This document shows positions 26,499-35,362 of a stretch of DNA of 64,000 bases, in pieces; position 1 is the stretch's first letter; every line of letters starts with the position of its first letter. The translations under genes were made by a program, and so were the position numbers. The stretch is from the NCBI RefSeq assembly GCF_000717745.1, contig NZ_JOBH01000003.1, positions 186,001 through 250,000 of the forward strand, in the 5' to 3' direction. The notes under the pieces are model-generated. The model was not told where the DNA came from, did no database searches, and saw nothing but the letters and a program-made list of their open reading frames with translations. The DNA is from Streptomyces violens. Lineage in GTDB: Bacteria; Actinomycetota; Actinomycetes; Streptomycetales; Streptomycetaceae.

Positions 26499-27407
26499 GT
26501 GAAGAAGACACCATGGGCCGCCGCGGCCCTCCTCCTCGCCGTCCTGGCCGTACTCACCGCCGCCTGCGGCAAGCCCGGCAGCCCGCCCGCCAAGGGCCCG
26601 CGCGGCGACAAGCTCCCCAAGTACCAGGTGCAGACCCGCTTCCAGCTCACCGACTCGCCCACCTGGCAGCAGGCGAAGCGCCGCGGCCACCTGGTCGTCG
26701 GCGTCAAGGAGGACCAGCCGTACCTGGGCGAACGTGACCCGTCCTCCGGCGCGTACCGCGGCTTCGACATCGAGATCGCCAAGATGCTCTCCGCCGCGCT
26801 CGGTTTCGACCCCAAGACGCTCACCTACAAGACGATCGCCTCGGCCAACCGCGAGACCGCCCTGCAGAACGGCCAGATCGACTACTACGTCGGCACGTAC
26901 ACCATCAACGACCTGCGCAAGAAGCAGGTCGGCTTCGCGGGCCCGTACTACATGGCGGGCCAGGGCCTGCTGGTGCGCAAGGACGAGCAGGACATCAAGG
27001 GCCCCGAGGACCTGGCCGGCAAACGGGTCTGCTCCGCCGCGGGCTCCACCCCGTACCAGCGCATCAAGGCCGACTATCCCAAGGCCGTCCTCGTCGCGTA
27101 CGACACCTACTCCGTCTGCGTCGACAACCTGCTCACCTTCCAGGTCGACGCGGTCACCACCGACGACGCGATCCTGCTCGGCTACGCCGCCAAGGCTCCC
27201 GACGAGCTGAAGCTGGTCGGCAAGCCCTTCTCCAAGGAGCCCTACGGCGTCGGCCTGCCCCTCAAGGACCCCGCGCTGCGCTTCGCGCTGGACGACGCGC
27301 TCGAAGCCGCCGAGAAGAACGGCAACTGGAAGAAGGCGTACGACGCCACGCTCGGGCTGTCCGGAGTGCCCGCGCCGAAGCCGCCCAGGATCGACCGCTA
27401 CAGGTGA
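26499..27407 (+). CDS. gluB: Glutamate-binding lipoprotein
   Basis: 302 residues from GTG 26499, with GGGGGAG a few bases before. Signal peptide with lipobox LTAAC (Cys about residue 23). The mature protein is a family 3 solute-binding fold: VVGVKEDQPYLGERDPSSGAYRGFDIEIAKMLSAALGF and GKRVCSAAGSTPYQRIK, YDTYSVCVDNLLTFQVDAVTTDDAIL. It captures glutamate or a similar acidic amino acid outside the cell for the permeases encoded next. Confidence 0.87.
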   Translation: MKKTPWAAAALLLAVLAVLTAACGKPGSPPAKGPRGDKLPKYQVQTRFQLTDSPTWQQAKRRGHLVVGVKEDQPYLGERDPSSGAYRGFDIEIAKMLSAALGFDPKTLTYKTIASANRETALQNGQIDYYVGTYTINDLRKKQVGFAGPYYMAGQGLLVRKDEQDIKGPEDLAGKRVCSAAGSTPYQRIKADYPKAVLVAYDTYSVCVDNLLTFQVDAVTTDDAILLGYAAKAPDELKLVGKPFSKEPYGVGLPLKDPALRFALDDALEAAEKNGNWKKAYDATLGLSGVPAPKPPRIDRYR

Positions 27408-27429
27408 GCCGAGGGAGCCCGCGACACCT

Positions 27430-28074
27430 ATGGATGTACTGACCCACAACTGGTCCCTCTACGGCAAGGGCCTGCTCGGCACCGTCGAGCTCACCGTCTT
27501 CGCCTCGCTGCTCGCCCTCGGACTCGGCGTGATCATGGCGGGCTTCCGGGTGGCACCGGTCGGCTCGCTGCGCGCCTTCGGCACGGTATGGGTGACGGTG
27601 CTCCGCAACACCCCGCTCACCCTGCTGTTCTTCGCGGTCCTGCTCGGCCTGCCGCGGTTCGGTCTCGTGCTGCCCTTCGACGTCTTCGCGATCCTGGCGC
27701 TCGGCTGCTACACCTCGGCGTTCATCTGCGAAGCGGTGCGCTCGGGCATCAACACCGTGCCGGTGGGCCAGGGCGAGGCGGCCCGCAGCCTCGGCATGAC
27801 GTTCGCGCAGACGCTGGGCACGGTGGTGCTGCCCCAGGCGTTCCGTACGGTCATCCCGCCCGTCGGCTCCACGCTGATCGCGCTGGCCAAGAACTCCGCG
27901 ATCGCCGGCTCCTTCAGCGTCGTCGAGCTGCTGGGCACGTACAAAACGCTCAACGAGTTGGGCTACAGCATCATCTGGTCCTTCATCTGGATCGCCGTCG
28001 GCTACCTGATCGTGACCCTGACCATCAGCGCGCTGTTCAACGTGCTGGAGAAGCGCTGGGGAGTCGCCCGATGA
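27430..28074 (+). CDS. gluC: Glutamate ABC transporter permease
   Basis: 214 residues with about 5 membrane segments and the EAA loop EAARSLGMTFAQTLGTVVLPQAFRTVIPP that contacts the ATPase. HisM/GlnP-type permease domain starts at the first membrane segment (LLGTVELTVFASLLALGLGV). ATGA overlap with the next permease gene. Confidence 0.88.
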   Translation: MDVLTHNWSLYGKGLLGTVELTVFASLLALGLGVIMAGFRVAPVGSLRAFGTVWVTVLRNTPLTLLFFAVLLGLPRFGLVLPFDVFAILALGCYTSAFICEAVRSGINTVPVGQGEAARSLGMTFAQTLGTVVLPQAFRTVIPPVGSTLIALAKNSAIAGSFSVVELLGTYKTLNELGYSIIWSFIWIAVGYLIVTLTISALFNVLEKRWGVAR

Positions 28075-28928
28075 CCGGCACAGCCCTCTACGACGTCCCC
28101 GGACCGAGGACCCGCGGCCGGCACCGCCTCTACGGCGTGGTGGCGACGCTCGTCATCCTCGCCGTCCTCGCCTGGGCGGTCTATCTCCTCATCGACACCG
28201 GCCAGTTCAGCGCCCGGAAGTGGACGCCCTTCGAGTACCAGGGCATCCAGGAGCTGCTGCTGAGAGGCCTGGGCAATACGCTCAAGGCGTTCGCGATCGC
28301 GGCGGTGCTCGCCCTGGCGCTCGGCGCGGTGCTGGCCGCCGGGCGGCTCTCCTGGCACCGGCCGGTCCGCTGGCTGGCGACCCTGCTGGTGGAGTTCTTC
28401 CGCGCCATGCCCGTACTGGTGATGATCTTCTTCATCTATGTGGCGCTGCGAGCCGAGCCGCTGACCGCGCTGGTCGTCGGCCTGACGCTCTACAACGGCT
28501 CGGTGCTCGCCGAGGTCTTCCGCACCGGCGTGCACGCCGTCGAGCGCGGCCAGCACGAGGCGGCGTACGCGCTGGGCATGCGCAAGACGCAGGTCATGAC
28601 GCACGTACTGGTCCCGCAGGCGGTCCGCTCGATGCTGCCCACGATCATCAGTCAGTTGGTCGTCGCGCTGAAGGACACCTCGCTCGGCTTCCTCATCACC
28701 TACGAGGAGTTCCTGCACGCGGGCCGGCTGATCGCCTCCAACCTCGACTACGACCTGCCGTTCATCCCCGTCGTCCTGGTCATCTCGCCGATCTACATCG
28801 GGATGTGCATGCTGCTGTCCTGGTTCGCCCACTGGATCGGCCGGCGGCAGCGGCGCAACCCGAAGGTCGAGGGGGAGGTGGGCGCCGCCGAACCGGGGAA
28901 CCTCATGCCGGGGAATCCCCCGCTGTGA
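28071..28928 (+). CDS. gluD: Glutamate ABC transporter permease, second subunit
   Basis: 285 residues. A cytosolic N-terminal tail, one extra membrane segment (YGVVATLVILAVLAWAVYLLI), an extracellular loop (SARKWTPFEYQ) and then a HisM-type permease domain with EAA loop EAAYALGMRKTQVMTHVLVPQAVRSMLP. The longer permease partner of gluC as in known gluCD pairs. Last gene of the operon; convergent with a secreted hydrolase. Confidence 0.88.
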   Translation: MTGTALYDVPGPRTRGRHRLYGVVATLVILAVLAWAVYLLIDTGQFSARKWTPFEYQGIQELLLRGLGNTLKAFAIAAVLALALGAVLAAGRLSWHRPVRWLATLLVEFFRAMPVLVMIFFIYVALRAEPLTALVVGLTLYNGSVLAEVFRTGVHAVERGQHEAAYALGMRKTQVMTHVLVPQAVRSMLPTIISQLVVALKDTSLGFLITYEEFLHAGRLIASNLDYDLPFIPVVLVISPIYIGMCMLLSWFAHWIGRRQRRNPKVEGEVGAAEPGNLMPGNPPL

Positions 28929-28948
28929 CGGCGCCCTCCCGGCCGGTG

Positions 28949-30532
28949 TCAGTCCCGTACCGGTACCGACACCCACGACGGGTCGTCGGCCGGCGAGGAG
29001 AAGGTGAGCTTCGCGCCGTCCGGGTTGTGCTCGATGTAGAGCGGGTCGACGGAGTCCACGACCACCGCGAGGCGGTGCCCGGCGGGCACGTCGTACGCCG
29101 TGGAGAACAGGTCCAGGTCCATCCCGAACGGCTCGCCCGGCTGCTTGCCGTGGAAGGTGAACGGCGCGTGCGTGACCAGCTTCCCGGTGCCGAGCGGGCC
29201 CACGTCGTAGAGGTAGGCGACCGCGGTGCCGCTCTCGGCGGTGCTGGTGACCGTGGTGTGCACCTTGGCCGTGCCGCGCACCCTCGCTTGCGTCTCGTAC
29301 CGCTCGGACTGCCAGACGGCCGCGGCCGAGCGGGGCAGCAGCGGGATCGACGCCATCGGCGGGACCTTGAAGAACTGGTCCAGCATGCTGGAGAGGAAGA
29401 TCGTGCCGCCGTCCGCGCCGCTGTTGCGGTTCGTGGCGATCTCGTGCGTGCCGTTCAGCGGGATACGCCGCTGGTCCGACGGCACGTCCTTCCAGCTCGC
29501 GTACCCCTCGTACGCGCCCGTGGAGCGGGACTTGAGCTGTACCGGGGACTCACTGTCGACGCCGTTGTCGGCGCCCTTGAGGTAGTGGTCGAACCAGCGC
29601 TTGGTGTCGGTCCAGGTGTCGTTGGGCAGCCCGAGCAGGCCCGTGGCCTCGGCGGTGGCATGGTCGCCGGGCCGGAACTCCAGCCGCTTGGGCCCCTTCA
29701 GCTTCTCGAAGAAGTCGGCGTACTGGTTCGGCGGGAAGATCGAGTCACCCCAGGCATTGCCCAGCATGATCGCCGCGCCATTGGCATTGATCCTGTCGAG
29801 GTAGGTCGCGGGGGAGCGCTTCTTCCCCCACGCGATCATCTCGTCCTCCTTGTCGAGGTTCGAGCCGAGGAAGTCCTTCATGATGGTCTGCAGCTCGGCG
29901 CTGGGGCGCCCGGTGATCTGGCCCGCGCCCGCCAGCAGCCCGGCGGCCTGCGCGTGCTGCGTGCGGCCGCTGTAGATGGAGTCGATCAGATCGGCCCACC
30001 CGCTGAGCGCCGCGACCGCCTTGATGCGCGGATCGAACGCCGAGGCCAGCAGGCTGATCCCGGCGCCGTAACTCACCCCGCCCATGCCGACCTTCGCCGG
30101 GTCGGCGGGCGTGTTGGCCAGCGCCCAGTCGACGACCTTGCGCGCGTCGGCGACATCCTGCGGACCCGCCGTCTCGATCTGCCCGCCGGACTGCCAGAAG
30201 CCGCGCGAGTTGTACCCGACGACGATGTACCCGGAGTCCGCCAGCTTCTTGGCCTGCGCGACGTACTCGATCTGCGGCATGCCCCAGCTGGTCGGCAGCA
30301 CGATCACCGGATACTTCTTGCTTCCGTCGGCGTCGCCGGGGGTAAAGACATTGGCCTTGAGGGTGATCCCGCCGTCGCCCTCGATGTCCACGAACTTCAC
30401 GGACGCGGGGGCGGTGGTGGCGGCGGCCGGGGACGCCTGGGCGACGGGGGCCGTGGCCGTCAGGGTGGTGGCGAGGACGGCCGCGGAGACGGTACCGATC
30501 GCGGCGCGCAGCGTCGTACGGGAGGGCGTCAT
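28949..30532 (-). CDS. Secreted X-Pro dipeptidyl-peptidase (S15)/CocE-like hydrolase
   Basis: 527 residues. A Sec signal peptide runs to about AQASPA (residue 34). The catalytic domain has YPVIVLPTSWGMPQ, GYNSRGFWQSGG, the nucleophile elbow GGVSYGAG, and a downstream Asp/His pair around GDSIFPPNQY and FRPGDHATAE. The C-terminal beta domain (VAYLYDVGPLGTGKL, DVPAGHRLAVVVDSVDPLYIEHNP) is that of the S15/CocE family. It is divergent from gamma-glutamyltransferase across a region of repeated GTTAC/GTAAC words. Likely degrades peptides or esters outside the cell. Confidence 0.85.
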   Translation of the reverse strand: MTPSRTTLRAAIGTVSAAVLATTLTATAPVAQASPAAATTAPASVKFVDIEGDGGITLKANVFTPGDADGSKKYPVIVLPTSWGMPQIEYVAQAKKLADSGYIVVGYNSRGFWQSGGQIETAGPQDVADARKVVDWALANTPADPAKVGMGGVSYGAGISLLASAFDPRIKAVAALSGWADLIDSIYSGRTQHAQAAGLLAGAGQITGRPSAELQTIMKDFLGSNLDKEDEMIAWGKKRSPATYLDRINANGAAIMLGNAWGDSIFPPNQYADFFEKLKGPKRLEFRPGDHATAEATGLLGLPNDTWTDTKRWFDHYLKGADNGVDSESPVQLKSRSTGAYEGYASWKDVPSDQRRIPLNGTHEIATNRNSGADGGTIFLSSMLDQFFKVPPMASIPLLPRSAAAVWQSERYETQARVRGTAKVHTTVTSTAESGTAVAYLYDVGPLGTGKLVTHAPFTFHGKQPGEPFGMDLDLFSTAYDVPAGHRLAVVVDSVDPLYIEHNPDGAKLTFSSPADDPSWVSVPVRD

Positions 30533-30625
30533 CTACTGCTCCAGGTCGCGGTGTGGGGGGACAGGCGGAGAGGGGGCGTGACCGGTGGCACCGGTACCGA
30601 AGTGACTGGAGAGTAAGGCGAGCGA

Positions 30626-30655
30626 GTTACCGAAGGTAACCCGTCGGTAGGTTAC
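30626..30655. promoter_or_regulatory. Iterated GTTAC/GTAAC inverted repeats between divergent genes
   Basis: GTTACC-GAA-GGTAAC (30626-30640) is a perfect 6-3-6 palindrome, and its right arm also pairs with GGTTAC at 30650-30655. Three copies of the pentamer within 30 bp suggest binding sites for a dimeric regulator of the S15-like and gamma-glutamyltransferase genes. Confidence 0.45.
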
Positions 30656-30762
30656 GCAAGGGTAAAGATCTCGTGGCAGCGGTCCTTCGGCGCCCTGTCG
30701 CCCCTGAAGAGCCGCAGGTAGGCTCCGGCTTCTGGCGCGAACTCGATGGAGGGAAGGCACAG

Positions 30763-32595
30763 ATGACGCATGTCCGACGCCTGTCGGTGCTGGCCGTGAC
30801 GGCCGCACTGGCCGGCTCGCTGGCCTCCGTACCGGCCAGTGCCCGGCCCGCGGCGGCCCCTGAGGCCCCCGCGACCGAGGCCCCGCCCAAGTCCCCGGTC
30901 GCTGTGGGCTCCGGCGGCGCGGTCTCCAGCGTCGATCCCGACGCCTCGGCGGCCGGCATCGAGGTGCTGAAGAAGGGCGGCAACGCCGTGGACGCCGCGG
31001 TCGCCACCGCGGCGGCGCTGGGCGTCACCGAGCCGTACTCCGCCGGCGTCGGAGGCGGCGGCTACTTCGTCTACTACAACGCCAAGAAGCGCTCCGTGCA
31101 GACGATCGACGGCCGCGAGACCGCGCCGCTGACCGCCGACAAGGACCTCTTCCTGGAGAACGGCAAGCCGATCCCCTTCAGCGAGGCCGTCACCAGCGGG
31201 CTGAGCGTCGGCACCCCCGGCACCCCCGCCACCTGGGACAAGGCGCTGGACAAGTGGGGCAGCCGCTCGCTCGGCGACGTCCTCGCGCCCGCCACCCGCA
31301 TCGCCCGCGACGGCTTCACCGTCGATGAGACCTTCCGGAAGCAGACCGCGGACAACGCCGACCGGTTCCGGGACTTTCCCGCCAGCGCGAAGCTGTTCCT
31401 GCCCGGCGGGCAGCTCCCGGTCGTCGGATCGACGATGCACAACCCCGATCTCGCGCGCACCTACGACGAGTTGGCGACGAAGGGTGTGGACGCGCTGTAC
31501 CGCGGACGGCTGGGCGAGGACATCGTCCGTACCGTCGAGCAGCCGCCCGTGCGGGAGGGTGCCACCCGCAAGGTGCGGCCCGGCGACCTGACCGCGGCGG
31601 ACCTGGACGCGTACGAGACCAAGGACCAGGCGCCGACGAAGACGAAGTACCGCGGCCTGGACGTCTACGGCATGGCGCCGTCCTCCTCCGGCGGCACGAG
31701 CGTCGCCGAGGCGCTCAACATCCTGGAGAACTACGACGTAGCGAAGCTGAGCGAGAAGCAGTACCTGCACCGTTACATCGAGGCCAGCCGCATCGCGTTC
31801 GCCGACCGCGGCCGCTGGGTCGGCGACCCGGCCGCGCAGAAGGTGCCTACCAAGGAACTGACCTCGCAGAAGTTCGCCGACTCGCGGGCCTGCCTGATCA
31901 AGGGCGACGCGGTGCTCAAGAGCCCGGTCGCGCCCGGCGATCCGCGCCACCCGAAGCCCTGCGCGGCCGGTGACAAGGCCGCACCGACGACGTACGAGGG
32001 TGACAGCACCACCCACCTCACCGCCGCCGACAAGTGGGGCAACGTCGTCGCCTACACCCTCACCATCGAGCAGACCGGCGGCAGCGGCATCACCGTCCCC
32101 GGCCGCGGCTTCCTCCTCAACAACGAACTGACGGACTTCTCCTTCGCCCCGGCGGCCCCCGGCGTCCCCGACCCGAACCTCCCGGGCCCCGCCAAGCGCC
32201 CCCGCTCCTCCATGTCGCCGACCGTCGTCCTCGACCACGGCAAGCCGGTGCTGGCCGTCGGCTCGCCCGGCGGGGCCACCATCATCACGACAGTTCTGCA
32301 GACGCTTCTCGGCCACCTCGACCGCGGCCTGCCGCTCGTCGACGCCATCGCCGCGCCGCGCGCCAGCCAGCGCAACGCCGCGCAGACCGAGCTGGAGCCG
32401 GGGCTGTACGACAGCAAGCTGCGCAAGGAACTGGAGGCGCTCGGCCACGCGTTCAAGGAAAACCCCGAGATCGGCGCGGCCACCGGCGTCCAGCGGTTGA
32501 CGGACGGGCGCTGGCTCGCAGCCGCGGAGAAGGTCCGCCGCGGCGGTGGTTCGGCCATGGTCGTCCACCCCGAAGGCCACGCGAACTCCCGCTGA
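30763..32595 (+). CDS. ggt: Gamma-glutamyltransferase (secreted)
   Basis: 610 residues from ATG 30763 with GGAGGGA upstream. A signal peptide (LSVLAVTAALAGSLASVPASARP) is followed by the full GGT fold: AAGIEVLKKGGNAVDAAVATAAALGVTEP, GGGGYFVYY, RETAP, and the autocleavage site with the catalytic Thr in DSTTHLTAADKWGNVV. The enzyme splits into two subunits and transfers or hydrolyses gamma-glutamyl groups. PSSSGGTS and SSMSPTVV (substrate-binding loops) are present, so it should be active. Followed by a 10-bp terminator hairpin. A glutamate importer 2 kb upstream makes a shared role in glutamate scavenging plausible. Confidence 0.93.
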   Translation: MTHVRRLSVLAVTAALAGSLASVPASARPAAAPEAPATEAPPKSPVAVGSGGAVSSVDPDASAAGIEVLKKGGNAVDAAVATAAALGVTEPYSAGVGGGGYFVYYNAKKRSVQTIDGRETAPLTADKDLFLENGKPIPFSEAVTSGLSVGTPGTPATWDKALDKWGSRSLGDVLAPATRIARDGFTVDETFRKQTADNADRFRDFPASAKLFLPGGQLPVVGSTMHNPDLARTYDELATKGVDALYRGRLGEDIVRTVEQPPVREGATRKVRPGDLTAADLDAYETKDQAPTKTKYRGLDVYGMAPSSSGGTSVAEALNILENYDVAKLSEKQYLHRYIEASRIAFADRGRWVGDPAAQKVPTKELTSQKFADSRACLIKGDAVLKSPVAPGDPRHPKPCAAGDKAAPTTYEGDSTTHLTAADKWGNVVAYTLTIEQTGGSGITVPGRGFLLNNELTDFSFAPAAPGVPDPNLPGPAKRPRSSMSPTVVLDHGKPVLAVGSPGGATIITTVLQTLLGHLDRGLPLVDAIAAPRASQRNAAQTELEPGLYDSKLRKELEALGHAFKENPEIGAATGVQRLTDGRWLAAAEKVRRGGGSAMVVHPEGHANSR

Positions 32596-32610
32596 CCGTA
32601 TACGGAACAG

Positions 32611-32644
32611 CCGTCTCCGGTGCCCCGCGCGGGCCCGGAGACGG
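32611..32644 (+). terminator. Terminator hairpin after gamma-glutamyltransferase
   Basis: Perfect 10-bp stem CCGTCTCCGG / CCGGAGACGG around a 14-nt GC-rich loop. Confidence 0.65.
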
Positions 32645-32723
32645 TTGATGCCGGCTCGCGCACATGGTTACGCTGCGCTTCTCCGTCGGAACGGAACGTC
32701 AGTGCGAGAGGCGGCGTGAGGCA

Positions 32724-34130
32724 GTGGGGGACAGGTTCGAGGGACTGGCCGAACAGGCCAGAGCGTTGCGCGACGGCGACACCACGGCGGCCGAACTGGT
32801 CGGGCGGTCGCTGGAGCGCATCGAAGCGACCCGGGGCACGGTCAACGCCTTCCGGCTGGTGCGGACCGAGGCGGCGCTCGCCGAGGCCGAGGCCGCCGAC
32901 CGCAGGCTCGCAGCGGGCGAGCGGCTGCCGCTGCTCGGCGTGCCGGTGGCGGTCAAGGACGACACCGACGTGGCGGGCGAGCCCACCGCGTTCGGCTGCG
33001 CGGGCACGTTCCCGCCCAAGGCCGAGGACTCCGAAGTGGTACGGCGACTGCGCGCGGCCGGCGCGATCGTGGTCGGCAAGACCAACGCCTGCGAGCTGGG
33101 CCAGTGGCCGTTCACCGAGGGCCCGGCCTTCGGCGACACCCGCAACCCGTGGAGCCCGGCGCACACCCCCGGCGGCTCCTCCGGCGGCTCGGCCGCCGCG
33201 GTCGCCGCCGGGCTCGTACCGGCCGCGCTCGGCACGGACGGCGCGGGCTCGGTCCGCATCCCCGCTGCCTGGACCCATCTGGTCGGCATCAAGCCGCAGC
33301 GCGGCCGCATCTCCACCTGGCCGGAGCCGGAGGCGTTCCAGGGCATCACCGGCATAGGGCCGCTGGCCCGCACGGTCGAGGACGCGGCGCTGCTCCTGGA
33401 GGTCTCCAGCGGCAGCCACCGGCACGACCTGCACCGACCGGCGCCGGTCGCGGTGCGCGACGCGGTCGGCCGGGACCCCGGACGGCTGCGCATCGCGCTG
33501 TCCTGGAAGGCCGCCTGGACCGGTACGCCGCGCCCGCTCCACCCCGATGTGCGCGCCGCCGTCACGGACATCGCCCGCACCCTCGCCCGCCTCGGCCACT
33601 TCGTCGAGGAGGCCGAGCCGGACTACGGGCTGATCGGGCTGTCCTTCGTGCCGCGCGCGACCACGGGCGTACGGGAGTGGACCGAACGGGTGCCGGACCG
33701 CTCGCTGCTGGACCGCAGGACCCGCGACGCCGCGCGGCTGGGCCGGCTGCTGAGCGGGCGCGCGCTGCGGCTCGCGCGGGCCGTCGAGGCGCGCCAGCAG
33801 AAGCGGGTGGGCGCGGTGTTCGGCCGGTACGACGTCGTGCTGACGCCGACCACGGCCACGCCGCCGCCGCGGGTCGGCACGCTCGCCGCGATGAACGGCT
33901 GGCGCACCGACCGGGCGATGATCGCGGCCTGCCCGTACGCCTGGCCGTGGAACGTGCTCGGCTGGCCGGGCATCAGCGTGCCGGCGGGCTTCAGCTCGGG
34001 CGGACTGCCGCTCGGCGCCCAGCTGTTGGGCCCCGAGGGCGGCGAGCCCCGGCTGGTCTCGCTCGCCTCCCAGCTGGAGGACGACCTGCGGTGGTACGAG
34101 AAGTGGCCGCGGCTGCGGGCCGGGGCGTGA
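32724..34130 (+). CDS. Amidase-signature family amidase
   Basis: 468 residues from GTG 32724; the alternative ATG at 32664 has no ribosome-binding site and adds a non-homologous leader. The Ser-Ser-Lys catalytic set is visible: Lys in VPVAVKDDTDVAG and the Gly/Ser-rich TPGGSSGGSAAAVAAGLVPAALGTDGAGSVRIP. Ends with the usual PGISVPAGFSSGGLPLGAQLLGP. The substrate is not predictable from sequence; the family includes aryl, glutamyl-tRNA-type and nitrile-pathway amidases. No GatB/C partners are nearby, so it is not part of a GatCAB complex. Confidence 0.85.
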   Translation: MGDRFEGLAEQARALRDGDTTAAELVGRSLERIEATRGTVNAFRLVRTEAALAEAEAADRRLAAGERLPLLGVPVAVKDDTDVAGEPTAFGCAGTFPPKAEDSEVVRRLRAAGAIVVGKTNACELGQWPFTEGPAFGDTRNPWSPAHTPGGSSGGSAAAVAAGLVPAALGTDGAGSVRIPAAWTHLVGIKPQRGRISTWPEPEAFQGITGIGPLARTVEDAALLLEVSSGSHRHDLHRPAPVAVRDAVGRDPGRLRIALSWKAAWTGTPRPLHPDVRAAVTDIARTLARLGHFVEEAEPDYGLIGLSFVPRATTGVREWTERVPDRSLLDRRTRDAARLGRLLSGRALRLARAVEARQQKRVGAVFGRYDVVLTPTTATPPPRVGTLAAMNGWRTDRAMIAACPYAWPWNVLGWPGISVPAGFSSGGLPLGAQLLGPEGGEPRLVSLASQLEDDLRWYEKWPRLRAGA

Positions 34131-34156
34131 GGTCGGTCTTCAGGGCAGCCGGGTGA

Positions 34157-34708
34157 TCAGCCCAGCAGCTTGAGAATCGCGTCGGTGGTGTCGGTCTCGC
34201 CCAGCCGCGGGAAGATCTTCTCGACGCTGTTGCGGTGCGCGTCGGCGTCCATGTCCGTCACGGCGTCCGTCGCGACCGTCACGTGGTAGCCGTGCTCGTA
34301 CGCGCTGCGCGCCGTGGACTCCACGCCGATGCTGGTCGCGATGCCGCCGAGCACGATCTGCGTGACGCCGAGGCGGCGCAGCTCCATGTCCAGCGCGGTG
34401 CCGTGGAAGGCGCCCCAGGTCTTCTTGGTGACGAGGAGGTCGGACGGCTGCCGGTCGAGCTCGGGGACCAGGTCGGCCCAGTCGGCGGGCGGGTTGCCGG
34501 CGGGGGCCGGGCCCTCGGTGCGGCCGGGTGCGCCGCCGGTGACGTTCACCAGCACGACCGGCAGGCCGCGCGCGCGGAACGCGGCGGCCAGCCGCGCGCC
34601 CTGCGCGATGACCTCGGCGGCGGGGTGGGCGGTGGGCAGCGCGGCGATGCCCTTCTGCAGGTCGATCAGGACCAGTGCGGTCTTCGGGTCGAGCGTGGTG
34701 GCGGTCAT
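34157..34708 (-). CDS. Isochorismatase-fold hydrolase lacking the catalytic cysteine
   Basis: 183 residues. The fold is recognised by ALVLIDLQKGI (Asp16), VTKKTWGAF (Lys95/96) and GGIATSIGVESTARSAYEHGY. In cysteine-dependent members (nicotinamidases, carbamoylsarcosine amidohydrolases) the last block reads ATDVCV; here Gly128 replaces Cys, as in isochorismatases proper. It therefore cannot use the Cys thioester mechanism and may cleave a vinyl ether or act as a binding protein. Starts 3 nt after the MarR stop in the same operon. Other biosynthetic genes for isochorismate are absent. Confidence 0.82.
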   Translation of the reverse strand: MTATTLDPKTALVLIDLQKGIAALPTAHPAAEVIAQGARLAAAFRARGLPVVLVNVTGGAPGRTEGPAPAGNPPADWADLVPELDRQPSDLLVTKKTWGAFHGTALDMELRRLGVTQIVLGGIATSIGVESTARSAYEHGYHVTVATDAVTDMDADAHRNSVEKIFPRLGETDTTDAILKLLG

Positions 34709-34711
34709 GGT

Positions 34712-35149
34712 TCAGTGCTCCGTCAGTCGTTTCAGCAGCGCGGCGGCCTCGGCCAGTACACGCCGTTCCTCGGGGGTGGTCTGCTCGGCGATGGCCGCGG
34801 TGAGCCAGTTCTGCTTGGCCCGCCGGACGTCGGCCAGTACGCGCCGGCCCTCGTCGGTGAGCGCGAGGACGGCCTGCCGGCCGTCGGTGGGGTGCGGGCT
34901 CCGCGCGACGATGCCGCGCTCCTCCAGGGCGGCCAGCGTCACCCGCATCGACTGCGGGCGCACCAGCTCGGCCCGGGCCAGCGCCGCGGTGGTGGCGGGC
35001 CCGTCGCTGTCCAGCCGGGCACAGACCGCGCGCTGCGTGGGCGTGAGCTGCCCGCTCGGTGACTCGGCGCGCAGCCGGCGCATCAGCAGGCCGACGGCCG
35101 CGCTGAGGTCCGTGACGAGCTGCTCGTGCGCTGTCCCTTTGGTCGGCAT
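34712..35149 (-). CDS. MarR-family regulator
   Basis: 145 residues from ATG 35149. Winged helix with LTPTQRAVCARLDSDGPATTAALARAELVRPQSMRVTLAALEERGIVARSPHPTDGRQAVLALTDEGR, the standard MarR order (recognition helix RPQSMRVTLAAL, wing DGRQ). First gene of a two-gene operon with the isochorismatase-fold protein. A 26-bp near-perfect palindrome lies immediately upstream, which suits MarR autoregulation by a dimer. Confidence 0.9.
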   Translation of the reverse strand: MPTKGTAHEQLVTDLSAAVGLLMRRLRAESPSGQLTPTQRAVCARLDSDGPATTAALARAELVRPQSMRVTLAALEERGIVARSPHPTDGRQAVLALTDEGRRVLADVRRAKQNWLTAAIAEQTTPEERRVLAEAAALLKRLTEH

Positions 35150-35169
35150 GGCGCCACCGTAAAAAATAG

Positions 35170-35195
35170 ACAGGCAAACTTGCAAGTTTGGCTGT
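35170..35195. promoter_or_regulatory. MarR operator palindrome
   Basis: A 26-bp inverted repeat centred at 35182/35183 with 12 of 13 arm positions paired (inner core CAAACTTG / CAAGTTTG, outer ends ACAG / CTGT), located 21-46 bp before the marR ATG and overlapping its promoter. Confidence 0.7.
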
Positions 35196-35362
35196 CATCC
35201 GTGCCGATCACGCCGTTGTTCCGCGATCGCGGAACCCTCGCCCCGGCGGGGGTGGAAAACTCCCTGTAGTCGTTCCGTGACAGACGGGACGGTGCATTGC
35301 TGATGTGCAACCGAGGGACCGGTGCGGCAGCGCACCGTGACCATGGGGGAGGAGAGGACGGC

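Noticed and set aside
32664..32723. Amidase start at ATG 32664.
   Set aside because: No ribosome-binding site, and the added residues are unlike amidases; GTG 32724 is preferred, though the choice is not certain.
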